A stretch of DNA of 64,000 nucleotides from Ariolimax columbianus (GCA_036924085.1 JAVGWX010000007.1:30102453-30166452); one strand, 5' to 3'. Shown: positions 21,404 through 32,879, numbered from the stretch's first letter. Program-made: numbers and translations. Notes: generated from the letters alone by a model not told the origin.

Positions 21404-22065
21404 GTCATGCGCCGATCAAATGTGACTCCCAGATAGGTTGGGTTGTCGTTTGGCTGCAGGAATTTGCCATTTAGACTTAATTTGGTATGTTGGGGTTTTA
21501 ATGAAAGCGAGAATATTGTGCATGTGGTTTTCTCCTCGTTTATTTTGACCAGCCATGAGTTCGCCCACTCTTCCAGCGATGTTAGGGCCGTCTGCATCCG
21601 ATTTCTTGCTATGGTGAGATTCTTTTCAGAGGTCCACATAGCCAGATCGTCTGCAAACATTGAGCTATGGACTCTCCTTGGTATATTCTCTGTAATATCG
21701 TTTATATATACCAGGAAGAGTGTGGGTGACAGTACTCCCCCTTGGGGTACTCCCTGCTCGAGTGTCACCTTTTTGCTCATCTGTCCTTGTACTTGGACTC
21801 TGGCCGTTCTTTGTTTGAGGTAGTGGTTTATCCACTTGTACATTTTCCCACAAACGTCACTTCTTCTTATCTTGACTCTAAGTCCGTCTTTCCAGACTTT
21901 GTCAAATGCCTTTTCCAGATCCACCCAAACAGCTACTGTGTGTTTCTGTGCCTGGTAGGCATCTTCTATTTCCTGGGCTATGAGGATGACCTGGTCCTCG
22001 GTGGATCTGTGCTGTCTAAAGCCGGCTTGCTGTGGAATTAGTAAATGCATATCTAACTTAATCAA
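21400..22065 (-). pseudogene. Reverse transcriptase domain of JL1 copy 1
   Basis: A 221-codon open stretch whose first nine residues come from flanking DNA; the element starts at IPQQAGFRQHRSTEDQ. RT motifs: VDLEKAFD (motif A Asp, about residue 49), EQGVPQGGVLSPTLF (motif B, about 103-117), FADDLAMW (motif C, 137-144) and WLVKINEEKT. All catalytic aspartates of this part are intact. The fingers are missing through 5' truncation. A one-base deletion ends the frame after FDRRMT; the thumb continues in the next frame. Confidence 0.93.
22041..22054. repeat. Target-site duplication, right (14 bp)
   Basis: Exact partner of 19937-19950. Confidence 0.92.
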
Positions 22066-22074
22066 TCTATTGAA

Positions 22075-23285
22075 TGATCAACCAGCTATAAAGTAAAGCA
22101 GTCACAACATATATTTCGCACGAAGGCAATGCCAGATATAATCATTTCTCCTAAAATAATATGTCCTCAAAGCATAACAATGTATCCAGCACATCATTTT
22201 ACCCAGCATATTAATTTCTCAGAGAATAATAATTTATCAGAGTAAAACAACTCATCCCATCAGATTAATTAATCAGAGCATACAAATTTCTCCCATCACA
22301 TTAATTACTCAGGGCATACCAATTTCTCCAAGGAAAATAATTTATCAGAATATAACAAATCCTCCCAGAAAATTATTTATCTCACACATTTCTCCCAGCA
22401 CATTAATTTCTCAGATCATACCCGTATCTCCGAGCACATTAATTTCTCAGAGAATTACAATTTCTACCAGTCCATTAATTTAACAGAACATGACAATTTA
22501 TCTCCGAACATTAATTTTTCAGACCATAACATTTACTAACAGCACATTAAGTTATCAAGGCATAATCAATTCGCCCAGCACATTCATTTCTTAGAGTATA
22601 ACCATTTCTCCCAGCAGATTAATTTCTCAAAGCATTACAAATTTCCCCGAGCATAATTATTTATCAGAGCATAGAAATTTATCCCGTCTTATTTATTTCT
22701 GTGATTACAACAATTTGTTCCATCATATTAATTTTTCAGAGCATAACCATTTCTCCGTGTACATTAATTTCTCAAAACATAACCATTTTTTCCGGCACCG
22801 TCATTTCTCAGAACATTTAAATTTCCCATAGCACAGTCATTTTTCAGAGCATAACAATTCTGCAAGTATATTAATTTATCATAACATAACAATTTCTGCA
22901 AGAACATTAACTGCTCATAGCATAACCATTTCTCCCAGCACATTCACTTCTCAGAGCGTATGAATTTCTCCCAGCACAGACATGTCTTAGAGCTTAGCAA
23001 TTTCTCACAACACAGACATTTCTCATAGCATAACCATTTCTTCCATGGCAGTCATTTAAAAAAGCACAAACATTTCTCCTACCATACACATTTCTGCAAG
23101 TATAATGATTTCTTTGAGCTGAATAGTTTCACCAGCAAAATAATTTCTCTTGGTGCAACAATTTGTCTCAGCGTATTAACTTTTTTCCAGAAAAAAACTT
23201 TTTTTTTGCAGTTTTGTCGCTCCCAGTATAATAATGTATCATATCATATCAATGTTTTTGAAGATAATAATATATGCCTGTATAA
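22075..23285. repeat. 36-bp degenerate tandem array, about 33 copies
   Basis: The core is ccagcacattaatttctcag then agcataacaatttctc. Units are strongly diverged, with many single-base changes and length shifts, so it is old. It fills the gap between two LINE fragments on opposite strands. No stop-free frame. Confidence 0.85.
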
Positions 23286-23329
23286 TATATAAGAGACCCA
23301 CCTTAACCCAAATCATAGGTTCCTGATAC

Positions 23330-23880
23330 AAGGATATGAAACCTTTCGGCTTGACAGAGAGGGCCACAAAGGTGGAGTGCTCATGCTAATTAGAAACTCT
23401 CTACCATGCAGAGAAGTCCCAAGTCACACAAGCAACCAAGCTGAAATCATTGGTGCTGATGTCACCGTAGATGAACAAAACTTGAGAGTGATGAATCTGT
23501 ACTGACCCCCCAGATAAGGATCTCTCACCGGCATCAATAGAGGTGCAACACTCAAACTGCGTAGTTGTCGGAGACTTCAATAGCCACTCAGAAAGATGGG
23601 GATATCCAGAGACTGATACACGCGGCACTGAAGTGGCAGACTGGGAAATCGATAGTAACCTACAGCTCATTAACAAAGCAGACGATGTACCCTGTTTTTA
23701 CTCAAGACGATGGCAGTCCACCTCAACACCCGACCTTGCATTTTCGACATGAGACATCAGTCACACGATAAATAGAGTTGTACTAGACCAATTGGCAGGC
23801 AGTGATCACAAACCAATAAAGCTGGTGATTAATATGGAACACAAAGCCCAAGAACATAAGCCACTGCCCCGATGGAATTA
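23330..23880 (+). pseudogene. APE-type endonuclease domain of JL2 (broken)
   Basis: Blocks: FRLDREGHKGGVLMLIRNSL, NCVVVGDFNSHSERWGY (GDFN-x-H catalytic block), STPDLAFST (substrate-binding Asp block) and LAGSDHKPIKLVI (SDH catalytic block). Such APE domains nick target DNA for target-primed reverse transcription. Stops follow VMNLY and AFST, and one frameshift separates the first block. Confidence 0.88.
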
Positions 23881-24464
23881 CAAAAAAGCAAACTGGAACC
23901 TCTTTTCAACTCTGTAAGACATGCACTGCAGCCAGATTAACATCCGAAATATAAGAATTAAAGAACTAGTCGAAAGCTTCAACAAAGCTGTCCTGAGAGC
24001 TGCCCTCGAATCAATACCCAGAGGGGCAAGAAGAGACTGCAAACCTTACTGGACACCAACAAATCAAGAGCTGGAAGAACAACTGACAGAACCCAGAGGA
24101 AGAGCAGAACAGGAAAGATCGAAAGAGGCTAACATCTCCTACAAAGCTATTGCATCAAAGTACAAAACAACACTAAATAGCTCAGCGAGAAACAGCTGAA
24201 TAAAAACAACAGTAGCGCTAAATCTGGACAAAGACGGCAGAAAACTATGGAGGCTAGCCAAAGACCTAAACAATGAGTACTGCAGGAACCACGAAATCGC
24301 AATAAAACTGAGCGGGAAAATGCTGACCAAAACACATGCAGCTAATGCGTTCATAAAAACATTCTTGCAAGCTAGCCAGATTCATATCCCACCTAAAATA
24401 AAAGAGGCAATGGCTTTAGAGATAGATCTTAAAAAAAAACTCATTAACCTGCCCAGAGGAGCAC

Positions 24465-25337
24465 ATGACAATTAACCTGAACATGAAGGAACTCGATGCA
24501 GCCATTTACTCCCTCAAACCAGTAAAGTCACATGGAAAAGACTGGGTAACCAACGACATGCTCATGAGATTGAGCGGCACTGCAAAGAAAATACTCCTCG
24601 CGATCATGAACTGCGGTTGGAAGCGTGGCATTGTACCTCAAGTGTGGAAAGAATCACGAATGATCCCCATCCCGAAGAAAAATAAAGATAAACTTAACCC
24701 AAATAGCTATAGGTCAATCAGTCTCCTGAGCTGCACAGGCAAGCTCATTGCAAAAATAATAAATACCATAAATACCTAGAAGAAAAACAAATCATTATAC
24801 CACAACAAGCAGGCAGCACAGGTCCACGGAAGATCAAGTCATCCACATAGCACAAGAAATCGAATATGCTTTCCAGGAAGGAAAGCACACTCTGGTTGTA
24901 TGTGTAGACCTGAAAAAGCCTTCGACCAAGTATGGAAAGTCGAGCTGCGTGGAAAAATGCTGCAATATGGAGTATGTGGAAAAATGTACAAGTGGATCAG
25001 CAACTACTTAGAAAATAGAACAGCAAGAGTGCAGGTCTAAGGGCATACCAGCAAAAATGAAATTATGGAACAAGGCGTTCCCCAGGGTGGTGTCCTCTCC
25101 CCTACACTCTTCCTTATTTTCATAAATGACATCGCCAACAACCTCCACAAAAGTACCCACTATTCTCTCTACGCTGATGACCTGGCCATGTGGACTACTG
25201 AAGAATACATCACTACAGCCAGCACACGAATGCAAGGCTCTGTGGCAGCCCTTGAAAGATGGTCCAAGACCTGGCTACTAAAAATAAATGAACAAAAAAC
25301 AACACATACTATCTTCTCCCTATCAAACACATATCGA
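24465..25337 (+). pseudogene. Reverse transcriptase domain of JL2 (broken)
   Basis: 24465-24779 encodes LDAAIYSLKPVKSHGKDW, NCGWKRGIVPQVWKES, MIPIPKKNKDKLNPNSYR and SISLLSCTGKL (fingers). Then decayed PQQAGS and motif A region. 25065-25358 encodes MEQGVPQGGVLSPTLF (motif B), YADDLAMWTTEE (motif C with both Asp) and WLLKINEQKTTHTIFS. The last residues (from about 25338) are no longer LINE-like. Confidence 0.9.
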
Positions 25338-25339
25338 GA

Positions 25340-25740
25340 CATGATTTCAGTAGCTTAGCTGCGTTAAGCAAACCGTCTAATCGTTTTATTACCCAGCTAA
25401 CATACGCTAGATCGCTTCTGTAGCGTTATATTATATAATAATGCTGTCTTGAGTGTCAGTGTGTATTGAAAGTCACGTCCCTTCATTCAACGCATTCACT
25501 TTCAGATCCATTTTGTTGGGTCAAGACCTCTTCTCTCTGGGTTATTCAAATCGACGAGTTCGTTAGTTTCTGTGTATTTACACACGGTCAAATTTAGCAC
25601 GGCCAATCAGATTATCTCAATGTTATTTCACCAATTACTGCGAGTTATCGTTTGATTCAATTGAATGCGTCTCATCATTAAGTCAAGAGCCGGTCCCTGG
25701 ACATGAAGACAGGAAAACCATGGCGTCCAATGTGATTTAG
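25340..25740. other. Unassigned sequence
   Basis: No gene or repeat recognised. Confidence 0.35.
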
Positions 25741-26425
25741 GGAAATCAATGAACGAAGCGAGCAAAGAGAGACAGAGATAGAGAGACATAAAGACAGATG
25801 CACTGACAGAAACATATATAAAGAAAGGAAGAGGGTTATAGTGAAAGAGTAAGAAAGGAAGTTTTGGCAGGAGCACAGAGAATGGGGCGGAAAGAGATTG
25901 TATGAGAAAGTGAGAAATGGAGAAGGTACTGAGAAAAAAGAGGGAAGCGAAAAGAAAGATATAGAGAAATAGAGAAACAGAAGGACAACAGATCAAGACA
26001 AATGAGTAAGACAGTGAGTGACATATTGGGAGAAAGAAAGGCAGAAATAGAGACATAGAGACAGGCAAGAAAAGATAAAAAGTGACAGAAAGGAAGACGG
26101 AAAGATAAAGATGAAGAGGGACAGAAATAGATGGAAAAGAGACGGAGAAAAATGGAAACGTGAAGAAGAGTGACAGCGAGAGAGACAGAGAGATAGATAA
26201 ATTAGAAGAAAGAGAGGCAATGAGTGAAGTATAGATAAAGAAGATAGAGAGGAAACAAGATAGCCACCAGAGAAAGACGGAGAAAATTGGCAGAAAGAAA
26301 CACAGAAGGATATACAAGAAATTAAATGTTACAAAGAAGAAAAATGAAGAAGCAGGAAGACAGAAAGAGAGAAATAAGGAGACATCGAAAAAAATAAATA
26401 GAGAGAAAGAGCAACTAGATAGTTG
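25741..26425. repeat. Purine-rich (GA/GACA) low-complexity tract
   Basis: Nearly 700 bp where the plus strand is dominated by gagaaagacagaga-type words without a fixed period. The 305-codon minus open frame (25628-26545), rich in Ser, Leu and Phe, is a by-product of low T content on the plus strand. Such homopurine DNA can form unusual structures, but this was not tested. Confidence 0.85.
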
Positions 26426-26447
26426 ACAGGGATGGATATATGTGTGT

Positions 26448-26529
<82 letters not shown>
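26448..26529. repeat. (CA)n-(TA)n compound microsatellite
   Basis: About 8 CA followed by about 33 TA dinucleotides. Confidence 0.97.
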
Positions 26530-26531
<2 letters not shown>

Positions 26532-26968
26532 CATATCCTTTGCATAACGTCACCCTATCAGTCGTCAACTAGTTTAAATTCTAGTCAAATCCGTGGCCTG
26601 GCCGCATCCATTAATGGACTAAAACACGAGAACAAGACTAGACCGCGGCCGCTTAGACGCCATATTGTTACAGCAGAACCATGATATGGCACAATAAAAC
26701 CCCATAAACGACCTCATCGCCGTAATTCCCCCTCCCCTTCCCCATTTGTCCCTACCTTCCAAAGGTCAGTCAGCTAACTTACATGTACCGTGATCAAGGA
26801 AGAGATATACCATGCTTTTCTGTAGTGACTTTTAATAAAAGACCTACTTGTAATAGGCATGATGAAAATATAGAAATGGAGGACAGAAAACCGCTATGTC
26901 TTCTCAGAAATATATCAGGAACCAGTTGGTGAGCAAATGGGCGAAACTTAAGAAAATGTCATTAGCGT
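26530..26968. other. Unassigned sequence
   Basis: No feature recognised. Confidence 0.35.
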
Positions 26969-26969
26969 G

Positions 26970-27230
26970 GTCATCATCATCATCATCATGTTACATTGTA
27001 TGAAGCATGTTCCTTGCAGAACGCTGCTCTCATGACAGCCGATCTGTAAGACACTCGATCCCTGACCATCTCTACCGCCTCTGCCTCTGTCAACCCCAAC
27101 GCGTCAGTAATGTTCTTTATCCGAGGAGACCTCAATATGTCTCTGCCTTTTTTGCCAGGTATCATACTTACATTTATCGTTATCTAGACAATTGTTGCGG
27201 TTGATGTGGACAAAATATTTTCAGCTGTTT
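26970..27230 (-). mobile_element. LINE 3'-end remnant with (ATG)n tail
   Basis: Minus strand reads GKKGRDILRSPRIKNITDAL, GLTEAEAVEMVRDRVSYR and SAVMRAAFCKE, then NVTMMMM. This is the standard C-terminal pattern of several RTE-like LINEs, a basic block then LGLTxAEAxxxAxDRxxWRxxV. The tail is a (CAT)n microsatellite at 26972-26990 on the plus strand. Confidence 0.78.
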
Positions 27231-27243
27231 GATGTAATGTTTA

Positions 27244-28445
27244 CCAACCGATTTTGTTCCACGTCCAGCACCTGTAGGAATTTGCGTTATACCGATTTTG
27301 TTCCACGTCAAGCACCTGTAGGAGTTTGCGTTATACCGATTTTGTTCCACGTCAAGCACCTGTAGGAGTTTGCGTTATACCGATTTTGTTCCACGTCCAG
27401 CACCTGTAGGAGTTTGCGTTATACCGATTTTGTTCCACGTCCAGAACCTGTAGGAGTTTGCGTTATACAGATTTTTTTCCACGTCCAGCACCTGTAGAAG
27501 TTTGCGTTATACCGATTTTGTTCCACGTCCAGCACCTGTAGGAGTTTGCGTTATACCGATTTTGTTCCACGTCCAGCACCTGTAGGAGTTTGCGTTATAC
27601 CGATTTTGTTCCACGTCCAGCACCTGTAGGAGTTTGCGTTATACCGATTTTGTTCCACGTCCAGCACCTGTAGGAGTTTTTGTTATACCGATTTTGTTCC
27701 ACGTCCAGCACCTGTAGGAGTTTGCGTTATACCGATTTTGTTCCACGTCCAGCACCTGTAGGAGTTTGCGTTATACCGATTTTGTTCCACGTCCAGCACC
27801 TGTAGGAGTTTGCGTTATACCGATTTTGTTCCACGTCCAGCACCTGTAGGAGTTCCAGCACCTGTAGGAGTTTGCGTTATACCGATTGTGTTCCACGTCC
27901 AGCACCTGTAGGAGTTTGCGTTATACCGATTTTGTTCCACGTCCAGCACCTGAATGAGTTTGCGTTATACCGATTTTGTTCCACGTCCAGCACCTGTAGG
28001 AGTTTGCGTTATACCGATTTTGTTCCACGTCCAGCACCTGTAGGAGTTTGCGTTATACCGATTTTGTTCCACGTCCAGCACCTGTAGGAGTTTGGGTTAT
28101 ACCGATTTAGTTCCACGTCCAGCACCTGTTGGAGTTTGCGTTATACCGATTTTGTTCCACGTCCAGTACCTGTAGGAGTTTGCGTTATACCGATTTTGTT
28201 CCACGTCCAGCACCTGTAGGAGTTTGCGTTATACCGATTTTGTTCTACGTCCAGCACCTGTAGGAGTTTGCGTTATACCGATTTTGTTCCACGTCCAGCA
28301 CCTGTAGGAGTTTGCGTTATACCGATTTTGTTCCACGTCCAGCACCTGTAGGAGTTTGCGTTATACCGATTTTGTTCCACGTCCAGCACCTGTAGGAGTT
28401 TGCGTTATACCGATTTTGTTCCACGTCCAGCACCTGTAGGAGTTC
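27244..28445. repeat. 44-bp satellite, about 27 copies
   Basis: The unit is cgattttgttccacgtccag followed by cacctgtaggagtttgcgtt and atac. Copies are very uniform (mostly one to three changes), so the array is young or homogenised. One unit is partially duplicated near 27850. It ends directly against an RTE 3'-end remnant at 28446, with the last unit merging into cagcacctgtaggagttctg. The open frame 27872-28087 is an artefact. Confidence 0.95.
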
Positions 28446-29180
28446 TGCGTTTTTCTATTTCGCCAACCATCACAATTATACCCCCATCTTGTGGAATGTT
28501 GGCTCCAAGGATTCAGTCTTCGTCCGTTGGGTTTGGGGCATTGATCAAGTCTCGTTGCTACAGAGAAGATGCAAATCATCAAAGTCTTTACTTCTGCCCC
28601 TGCCTCTCTTTCCAGTGACCAAGTCTTCCATAACCGCTCCCTCCAGTCCGTTGTGGCGTTTGACGTGTCCATTATACCTGTTTTCGGGTCATTGCGTCAT
28701 ATATGAGCCAATAATTCTCCTCTATATTCAGGTCTTGCCGAATGAATTTGTTCCTTTCTTTCTTTGTCCACGAGATTTGCAGGACTCTTCTGTGTTTCAA
28801 AAGCACCGATCTTCGCTCTTATTGATTTTGTAATCGTCCATGTTTCACATCAATAGGTTTGCCACAGGAAAGATGCATGTTCTTAGGATCTTTAGTTTTA
28901 GTTCTTAGTTTGTATTATGCCATAGGTTTTGCATACTCTTTATCTTCTGCATTTCCATAGTAAGTCGTCTTCTTACTTCCTTTTTACAATCTCCATTGTT
29001 GTACAGTATTGATCCCAGATATTCAAAATGTACAACATTTTCAAATATTTTCGCCAGCTATCTCGATTTTAGGTTTGGAGTTTGTCTTATCAGTTGTCAT
29101 TATCTTTGTTTTCTTTGTATTCAGGTAGAGATTTTGGGCTTCACTGTGTTTCTGGACTGATGTAATTATTTGTTCTTGTA
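28446..29180 (-). mobile_element. RTE-like LINE, 3' part of ORF (broken)
   Basis: Minus-strand blocks from 29175 down: YLNTKKTKIMTTDK, IEIAGENI, NVVHFEYLGSILYNNGDCKK, EVRRRLTMEMQKIKSMQNL, LQISWTKKERNKFIRQDLN, IEENYWLIYDAMTRK, a basic GKRGRGRS-like piece, and RTKTESLEPTFHKMG. This is thumb to C-terminus of an RTE-type RT with several frameshifts. Its 3' end faces and touches the 44-bp satellite. Confidence 0.82.
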
Positions 29181-29600
29181 TTTATTTGAAAAGGCAGATA
29201 GGTTTGGAAAAACTGAAAGATATTGTGAATATTGAAATCATTTACGTTAACAAGCTGTTGGAGAAGAATATAATTAACCCAGAGACTATTTCCACACCCT
29301 TGACCAGCAAAGACAGACCACCAAGCTGCACCTCAGGATGGCGCAAAACTAAATAAACACGTACAAGTCTCGTGCACGTGTGGAATAAACAAAGTGATCT
29401 ACAATGTTATATGGGACTGCCACCCCCACCCCTCCACTCGGTATGGCCTGTTAAGGAAGATACATTGACCCAAAGATCCAACACTAAATTCAAATATGTA
29501 GGTAGCGAAAGTGGATCTCCAGAGATCATCTCTGGGACTCGCATGACGGTCAGAAAATATAATCGATCACAAGAGGTTTCCAACATGTATGGCAGATGCA
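29181..29600. other. Unassigned sequence
   Basis: The 80-codon open frame 29372-29614 shows FKYVGSES and is perhaps a trace of LINE thumb sequence, but too little to call. Confidence 0.35.
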
Positions 29601-29602
29601 AA

Positions 29603-29765
29603 AAGATGCTATAGCTGAGGGGTAATGACGCTTCTCTCTCAAGAAACTGAAGCGAGAAACTACGGAGGTTTCAAATCCCACAACATTCATGCGTCTCCAG
29701 GTCTCAACAGAGAGGAGATCAGCCTCTAGTCATATTGGAAATTGGCGAAAAAGAGATCCTATGTA
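29603..29765 (+). mobile_element. tRNA-derived SINE head
   Basis: A-box-like tagctgaggggtaatgacgc is followed about 45 bp later by a B box, ggtttcaaatccc, matching tRNA gene promoter spacing. A non-tRNA body follows to about 29760. Confidence 0.7.
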
Positions 29766-29904
29766 CACGGTGTGAACGTAAGAGAACCGTTGGCATTGAA
29801 AATCTACATGAGAAGGTTGTTGGCCGTTGTCCGGGCAAAAATTATAAAAAGTAATACAATTCCTACCCAATACGCAATCTACCTTCCTCCAGGGATAGTA
29901 AGAC

Positions 29905-30003
29905 ACCGGAAGTAAAGACTGAAATATAAAGAATCTTCTAAGGATAGCTTTCGGCTAACTGGCAGCAGGCATATTCTGCCTGTTTGGATACCAGGATTCC
30001 AAA
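29905..30003 (+). repeat. Dispersed repeat K, copy 2
   Basis: Counterpart of 18690-18772: shares ggatagctttcggcta and cctgtttggataccaggatt. Confidence 0.6.
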
Positions 30004-30099
30004 TATTCCTTGCGTATTTGCTGCAAAAAAGCATGTCGAGAAAAAGGAAAAACGGTGCTGGGTAACCACTAGACGGTAGAAGAATGCCCAACTCATGGC

Positions 30100-30320
30100 A
30101 TTTTACACTCTGCCATTCATACAAGCTAAAAATCTGACAAGTTTGGGCTTCACACTCTGCCATTCATAAGTTAAAAGTCTGACAAGTTTGGACTTCACCC
30201 TCTGTCATTAACTAGCTAAAAGTCTGAAAAGTTTGCAATTCACACTGCCATTCACAAGTTAAATGTCTGACAAGTTTGCAATTCATACTGCCATTCACAA
30301 GCTAAATGTCTGACAAGTAT
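30100..30320. repeat. Approximately 46-bp tandem repeat, 5 copies
   Basis: Units carry tgccattcataagttaaa then agtctgacaagtttg, with small indels. Confidence 0.85.
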
Positions 30321-30375
30321 CGTAGGCCCTCTGGAATGAAAGACACAATACCACAAGTTTAATACCAGAAATAAC

Positions 30376-30549
30376 ACTCAATAACTGCCGAAGACGGATG
30401 TGTCGGACTGAAAAGTGAAAATATCGCAGTCAAGCTGTAAACTAATGCATTTCGTTGTCCGGACTACACCCTACTACTTGCAAAGCCCTGTTCCTGGCTT
30501 GCTAGCAGGAGATTGGGATCGAACGCAGAAGAAGAAGAATACTCAATAA
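30376..30549 (+). mobile_element. SINE-E, 5'-truncated copy with TSD
   Basis: The 3' half of SINE-E (gaagacggatgtgtcggac, actacttgcaaagccctgtt, gatcgaacgcagaagaagaag) at 30385-30540, flanked by actcaataa (30376-30384 and 30541-30549). Random 5' truncation plus a (GAA)n tail indicates target-primed reverse transcription. Confidence 0.85.
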
Positions 30550-31019
30550 TTAATTATACCATAATGAAGGAAATACCAAGAGAACATTTCTAACGAGAAA
30601 GTACATTGATAAAAAGAGAAGTTGTGGATACTAAAGGACTAGAGTCAAAGTAGCTGCATTTTACAGGGGAATACGAGAATCCATATTTTTACTCATTCAA
30701 TCTTAAATTGATGGTGCCTCTGAAAGCAATTATTTTATCAATGTTAGACTCTCTTGCTATGTCAAGTAGTAAATACATTTTTTATTTACTAATGTTCCAC
30801 TGAAATACAAAATTGTTGATATATGAAAGAAGAAGTCGGGAAAATACAGACATTTGCAATATAGAGGTCTTAAGTGCATGTAAAGGGGGAATATTTAGAC
30901 ACTTTTTAAAATATAGTGCATTTGTGTGTATCGTTCACCATAGCCGACATACCGGCTTTACGACATTTTAGAATGGTTCATGCGCTACACAAGTGTCGGC
31001 TTCTCTGGGAGAATCTGTT
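30550..31019. other. Unassigned sequence
   Basis: No feature recognised. Confidence 0.35.
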
Positions 31020-31382
31020 GAAAGCGTATACTTCTTTTTCTTCTTCTTCGTACGCTGTCAGACATCAACCTTTATTTTTCGAAAAAAAACAGCGGTCATC
31101 CTGAGGCTGTCGACACTGCCATAGAGCTTGTCTAGTGTTGTCACTGGTGATGACCACATCTGCTTTCTCTGATCCTCGTATGTCGGGCAGTTTTGCAGCA
31201 GATGTTCAGCGGTCATTTTCCCAGTACCGCATGTGCATTCGTCAGTGCCACCTATCTTCAACTTATTGAATAGGTGGTACCTCAGTCTATTGTGGCCAGT
31301 GCGAAGTCTGAAGACCACGACCTGCTCTCTTCTGTTCAACTGGTCATAGGCATCGTTTTTTTTGTGTGTAGAAAGCGTATAC
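31020..31382 (-). mobile_element. JL1 LINE, copy 3, 5'-truncated to about 340 bp
   Basis: Element 31032-31370 on the minus strand, flanked by exact 12-bp duplications gaaagcgtatac (31020-31031 and 31371-31382). It holds only the last coding part: DAYDQLNRREQVVVFRLRTG, CTCGTGKMTAEHLLQNCP and FFRKIKVDV, then the (GAA)n tail (plus-strand cttctttttcttcttcttcg). Some ten bases at the 5' junction (tttgtgtgta) match neither the element nor the target and may be added at integration. Confidence 0.93.
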
Positions 31383-31899
31383 AAAATGTATGAAGTAAAA
31401 TGTATATTGGCTAGTTGAGGCGCAAAACAATTCACTCCATAACCGACTATTTGAGTATGTTGTTAGTTTTACTTCACCTTTCTCTTAATATTTCAACTGA
31501 AGCTTTAACTGAAGAGGTAACTATTTTCCGCTGGTTTCTTTATCGGAACTACCAATATGCCGTTTTTCAAAACTGATTCAAATAAATTTAGCGAATCAAA
31601 TAAAATGATATCTTTAATAATAAAACAGACATGTGTATCATATGGACGCTAAAGACAATATAGTAACATTGATCAATATCGGATGGAAAAACAGTAAGTT
31701 TGCAACATAGACAGCAATTGAGAATGAAAAGGTGAAGTAAAAGTCGCATAACAAGAAAGAAGACAACAAGACAGAACCGCAATTATAAAGAAATCAAGAT
31801 AAATAATTTAAAAACCAGAAGAAGTAGAACTATAAATATTTAAATTATGAAAATAGATTAGGAAAAGGAAAAATAAATAAATAAAGGAGAAAGTACAAT
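31383..31899. other. Unassigned AT-rich sequence
   Basis: No feature recognised. Confidence 0.35.
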
Positions 31900-32165
31900 A
31901 AATGAAAAACAGAAGATGATGCATAATCTTGACTTCTTCATTGATGACCCAGTTTCTGCAACCTTCAATGGCACCATGACACTTGCTTTCCCAGATCCCC
32001 GCGCCTCTCAAATCATCGATTCCGTTGTTTAATCTTTGTCGTCCCCTAGACCTGCTCTGATGTTTCCATCTTCTACAAGTGGCAGTGTTGTTGCCATTTC
32101 GATCATGTTCAATAAAGGAATCATTAAATCCAGCTCGCGACAAGATGTTCCCAAATTAAGTTTTC
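31900..32165 (-). mobile_element. Possible LINE 3'-end remnant
   Basis: The minus open frame holds RSRGRQRLNNGIDDLRGAG, resembling the basic GRGRQRxxxIDxL block at the end of LINE ORFs, and in another frame GCRNWVINEEVK. Weak, only one block. Confidence 0.4.
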
Positions 32166-32169
32166 ACCC

Positions 32170-32545
32170 CATGTCTAAAGCCCCTTGACTGTGCTAAGTG
32201 AAGGACAGAAGACATATAAGATCGGTTTATTCAAGTGAAATTGGAAATTGGAAGCTTGAAGGCAGAGGAAATGGCATTTAAGAGACTAGTAGGTTTCGAC
32301 ACGTCGTTTCTAGTATCTAATAGAGGTGATGCGATGAAAATAGCGTCGTTGTTATCGCTGAATATATTAGTTATTTGTTGTAAGAAATGGCTTTCACTGT
32401 ATTTGGGTAGAGAACGGTGTGATAAAAATGGTCAACATATGGCGTAAATTATGATAAAGGTTTGTTTAAGTTCAAACCCTTAAATAGCAAGAATGGATAG
32501 AATCAGATACGAAGATATTGTGAGACAAGTTGTTGTTTCGAGTGT
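32170..32545. other. Unassigned sequence
   Basis: The open frame 32235-32447 has no recognised domain. Confidence 0.35.
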
Positions 32546-32552
32546 CTGAAAT

Positions 32553-32872
32553 GAGTAGGTTTACTTTTTTGTGCGCCTGCAAAGACGTCAAGTGGCGGGT
32601 TACAGTTGCTTTCCTCACATCCCGAACCTGCTGATAAAGGTGAACCTGCTTTCTCCTAGTGGTTGTGTTATGCTTGGCTTCATCTGCATGTTACTCACTA
32701 CTACGGAGATCACGTCGATTCCTCACTTTTTTAGCCAGGCTGTCATGAGAACAGCCCGTTCCAGAAAGAGCTGCGAGGAAGCCGAGATGAGGGTCTTGGC
32801 CAGTATGTTTTGACTAATCCTGACCACTATGTCTGATCAGTGTGTTGTGCCTTACCAGAAATTAGTATTTCT
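32553..32872 (+). repeat. Dispersed repeat G, copy 2
   Basis: Same landmarks as 15573-15912: gtttacttttttgtgcgcct, gctttcctcacatcccgaac, atgcttggcttcatctgcat, gagggtcttggccagtatgt, ctgatcagtgtgttgtgcct. Confidence 0.85.
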
Positions 32873-32879
32873 TCCCTAT

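Larger units (their letters stand above)
19951..22040 (-). mobile_element. Jockey/I-like LINE (family JL1), copy 1, 5'-truncated, 2.1 kb
   Basis: A 5'-truncated insertion on the minus strand, bounded by a 14-bp target-site duplication, with a (GAA)n 3' tail (seen as cttcttcttcttcttc at 19949-19966). It carries RT from just before motif A, the thumb/linker, RNase H and the C-terminal zinc-like tail. The coding sequence has one frameshift (about 21400) and two in-frame stops (about 21170 and 20420). The tail and TSD identify target-primed reverse transcription as the mechanism. Confidence 0.95.
23290..25337 (+). mobile_element. Jockey/I-like LINE (family JL2), endonuclease to RT, truncated at both ends
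   Basis: On the plus strand the order is APE endonuclease, linker, RT. It begins inside the endonuclease and ends abruptly in the RT after TIFSLSNTY at about 25335, without 3' UTR or tail. RNase H is absent. The missing 3' end cannot come from normal 5' truncation, so a later deletion or recombination is needed. Related to JL1 (many identical RT blocks) but clearly diverged, with numerous frameshifts and stops. Confidence 0.9.

Noticed and set aside
20424..21823. Plus-strand open frames over JL1 (123-132 codons); likewise 43124-43612
   Set aside because: Antisense shadows of the RNase H and RT coding strand.
25628..26545. 305-codon minus open frame, the longest in the window
   Set aside because: Lies in purine-rich low-complexity DNA and a TA microsatellite. 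Composition is only Ser/Leu/Phe-rich, with no domain.
27244..28445. CRISPR-like regular repeat
   Set aside because: Contiguous 44-bp monomers without unique spacers in a eukaryotic repeat context. A satellite, not CRISPR. The same applies to 62995-64000.
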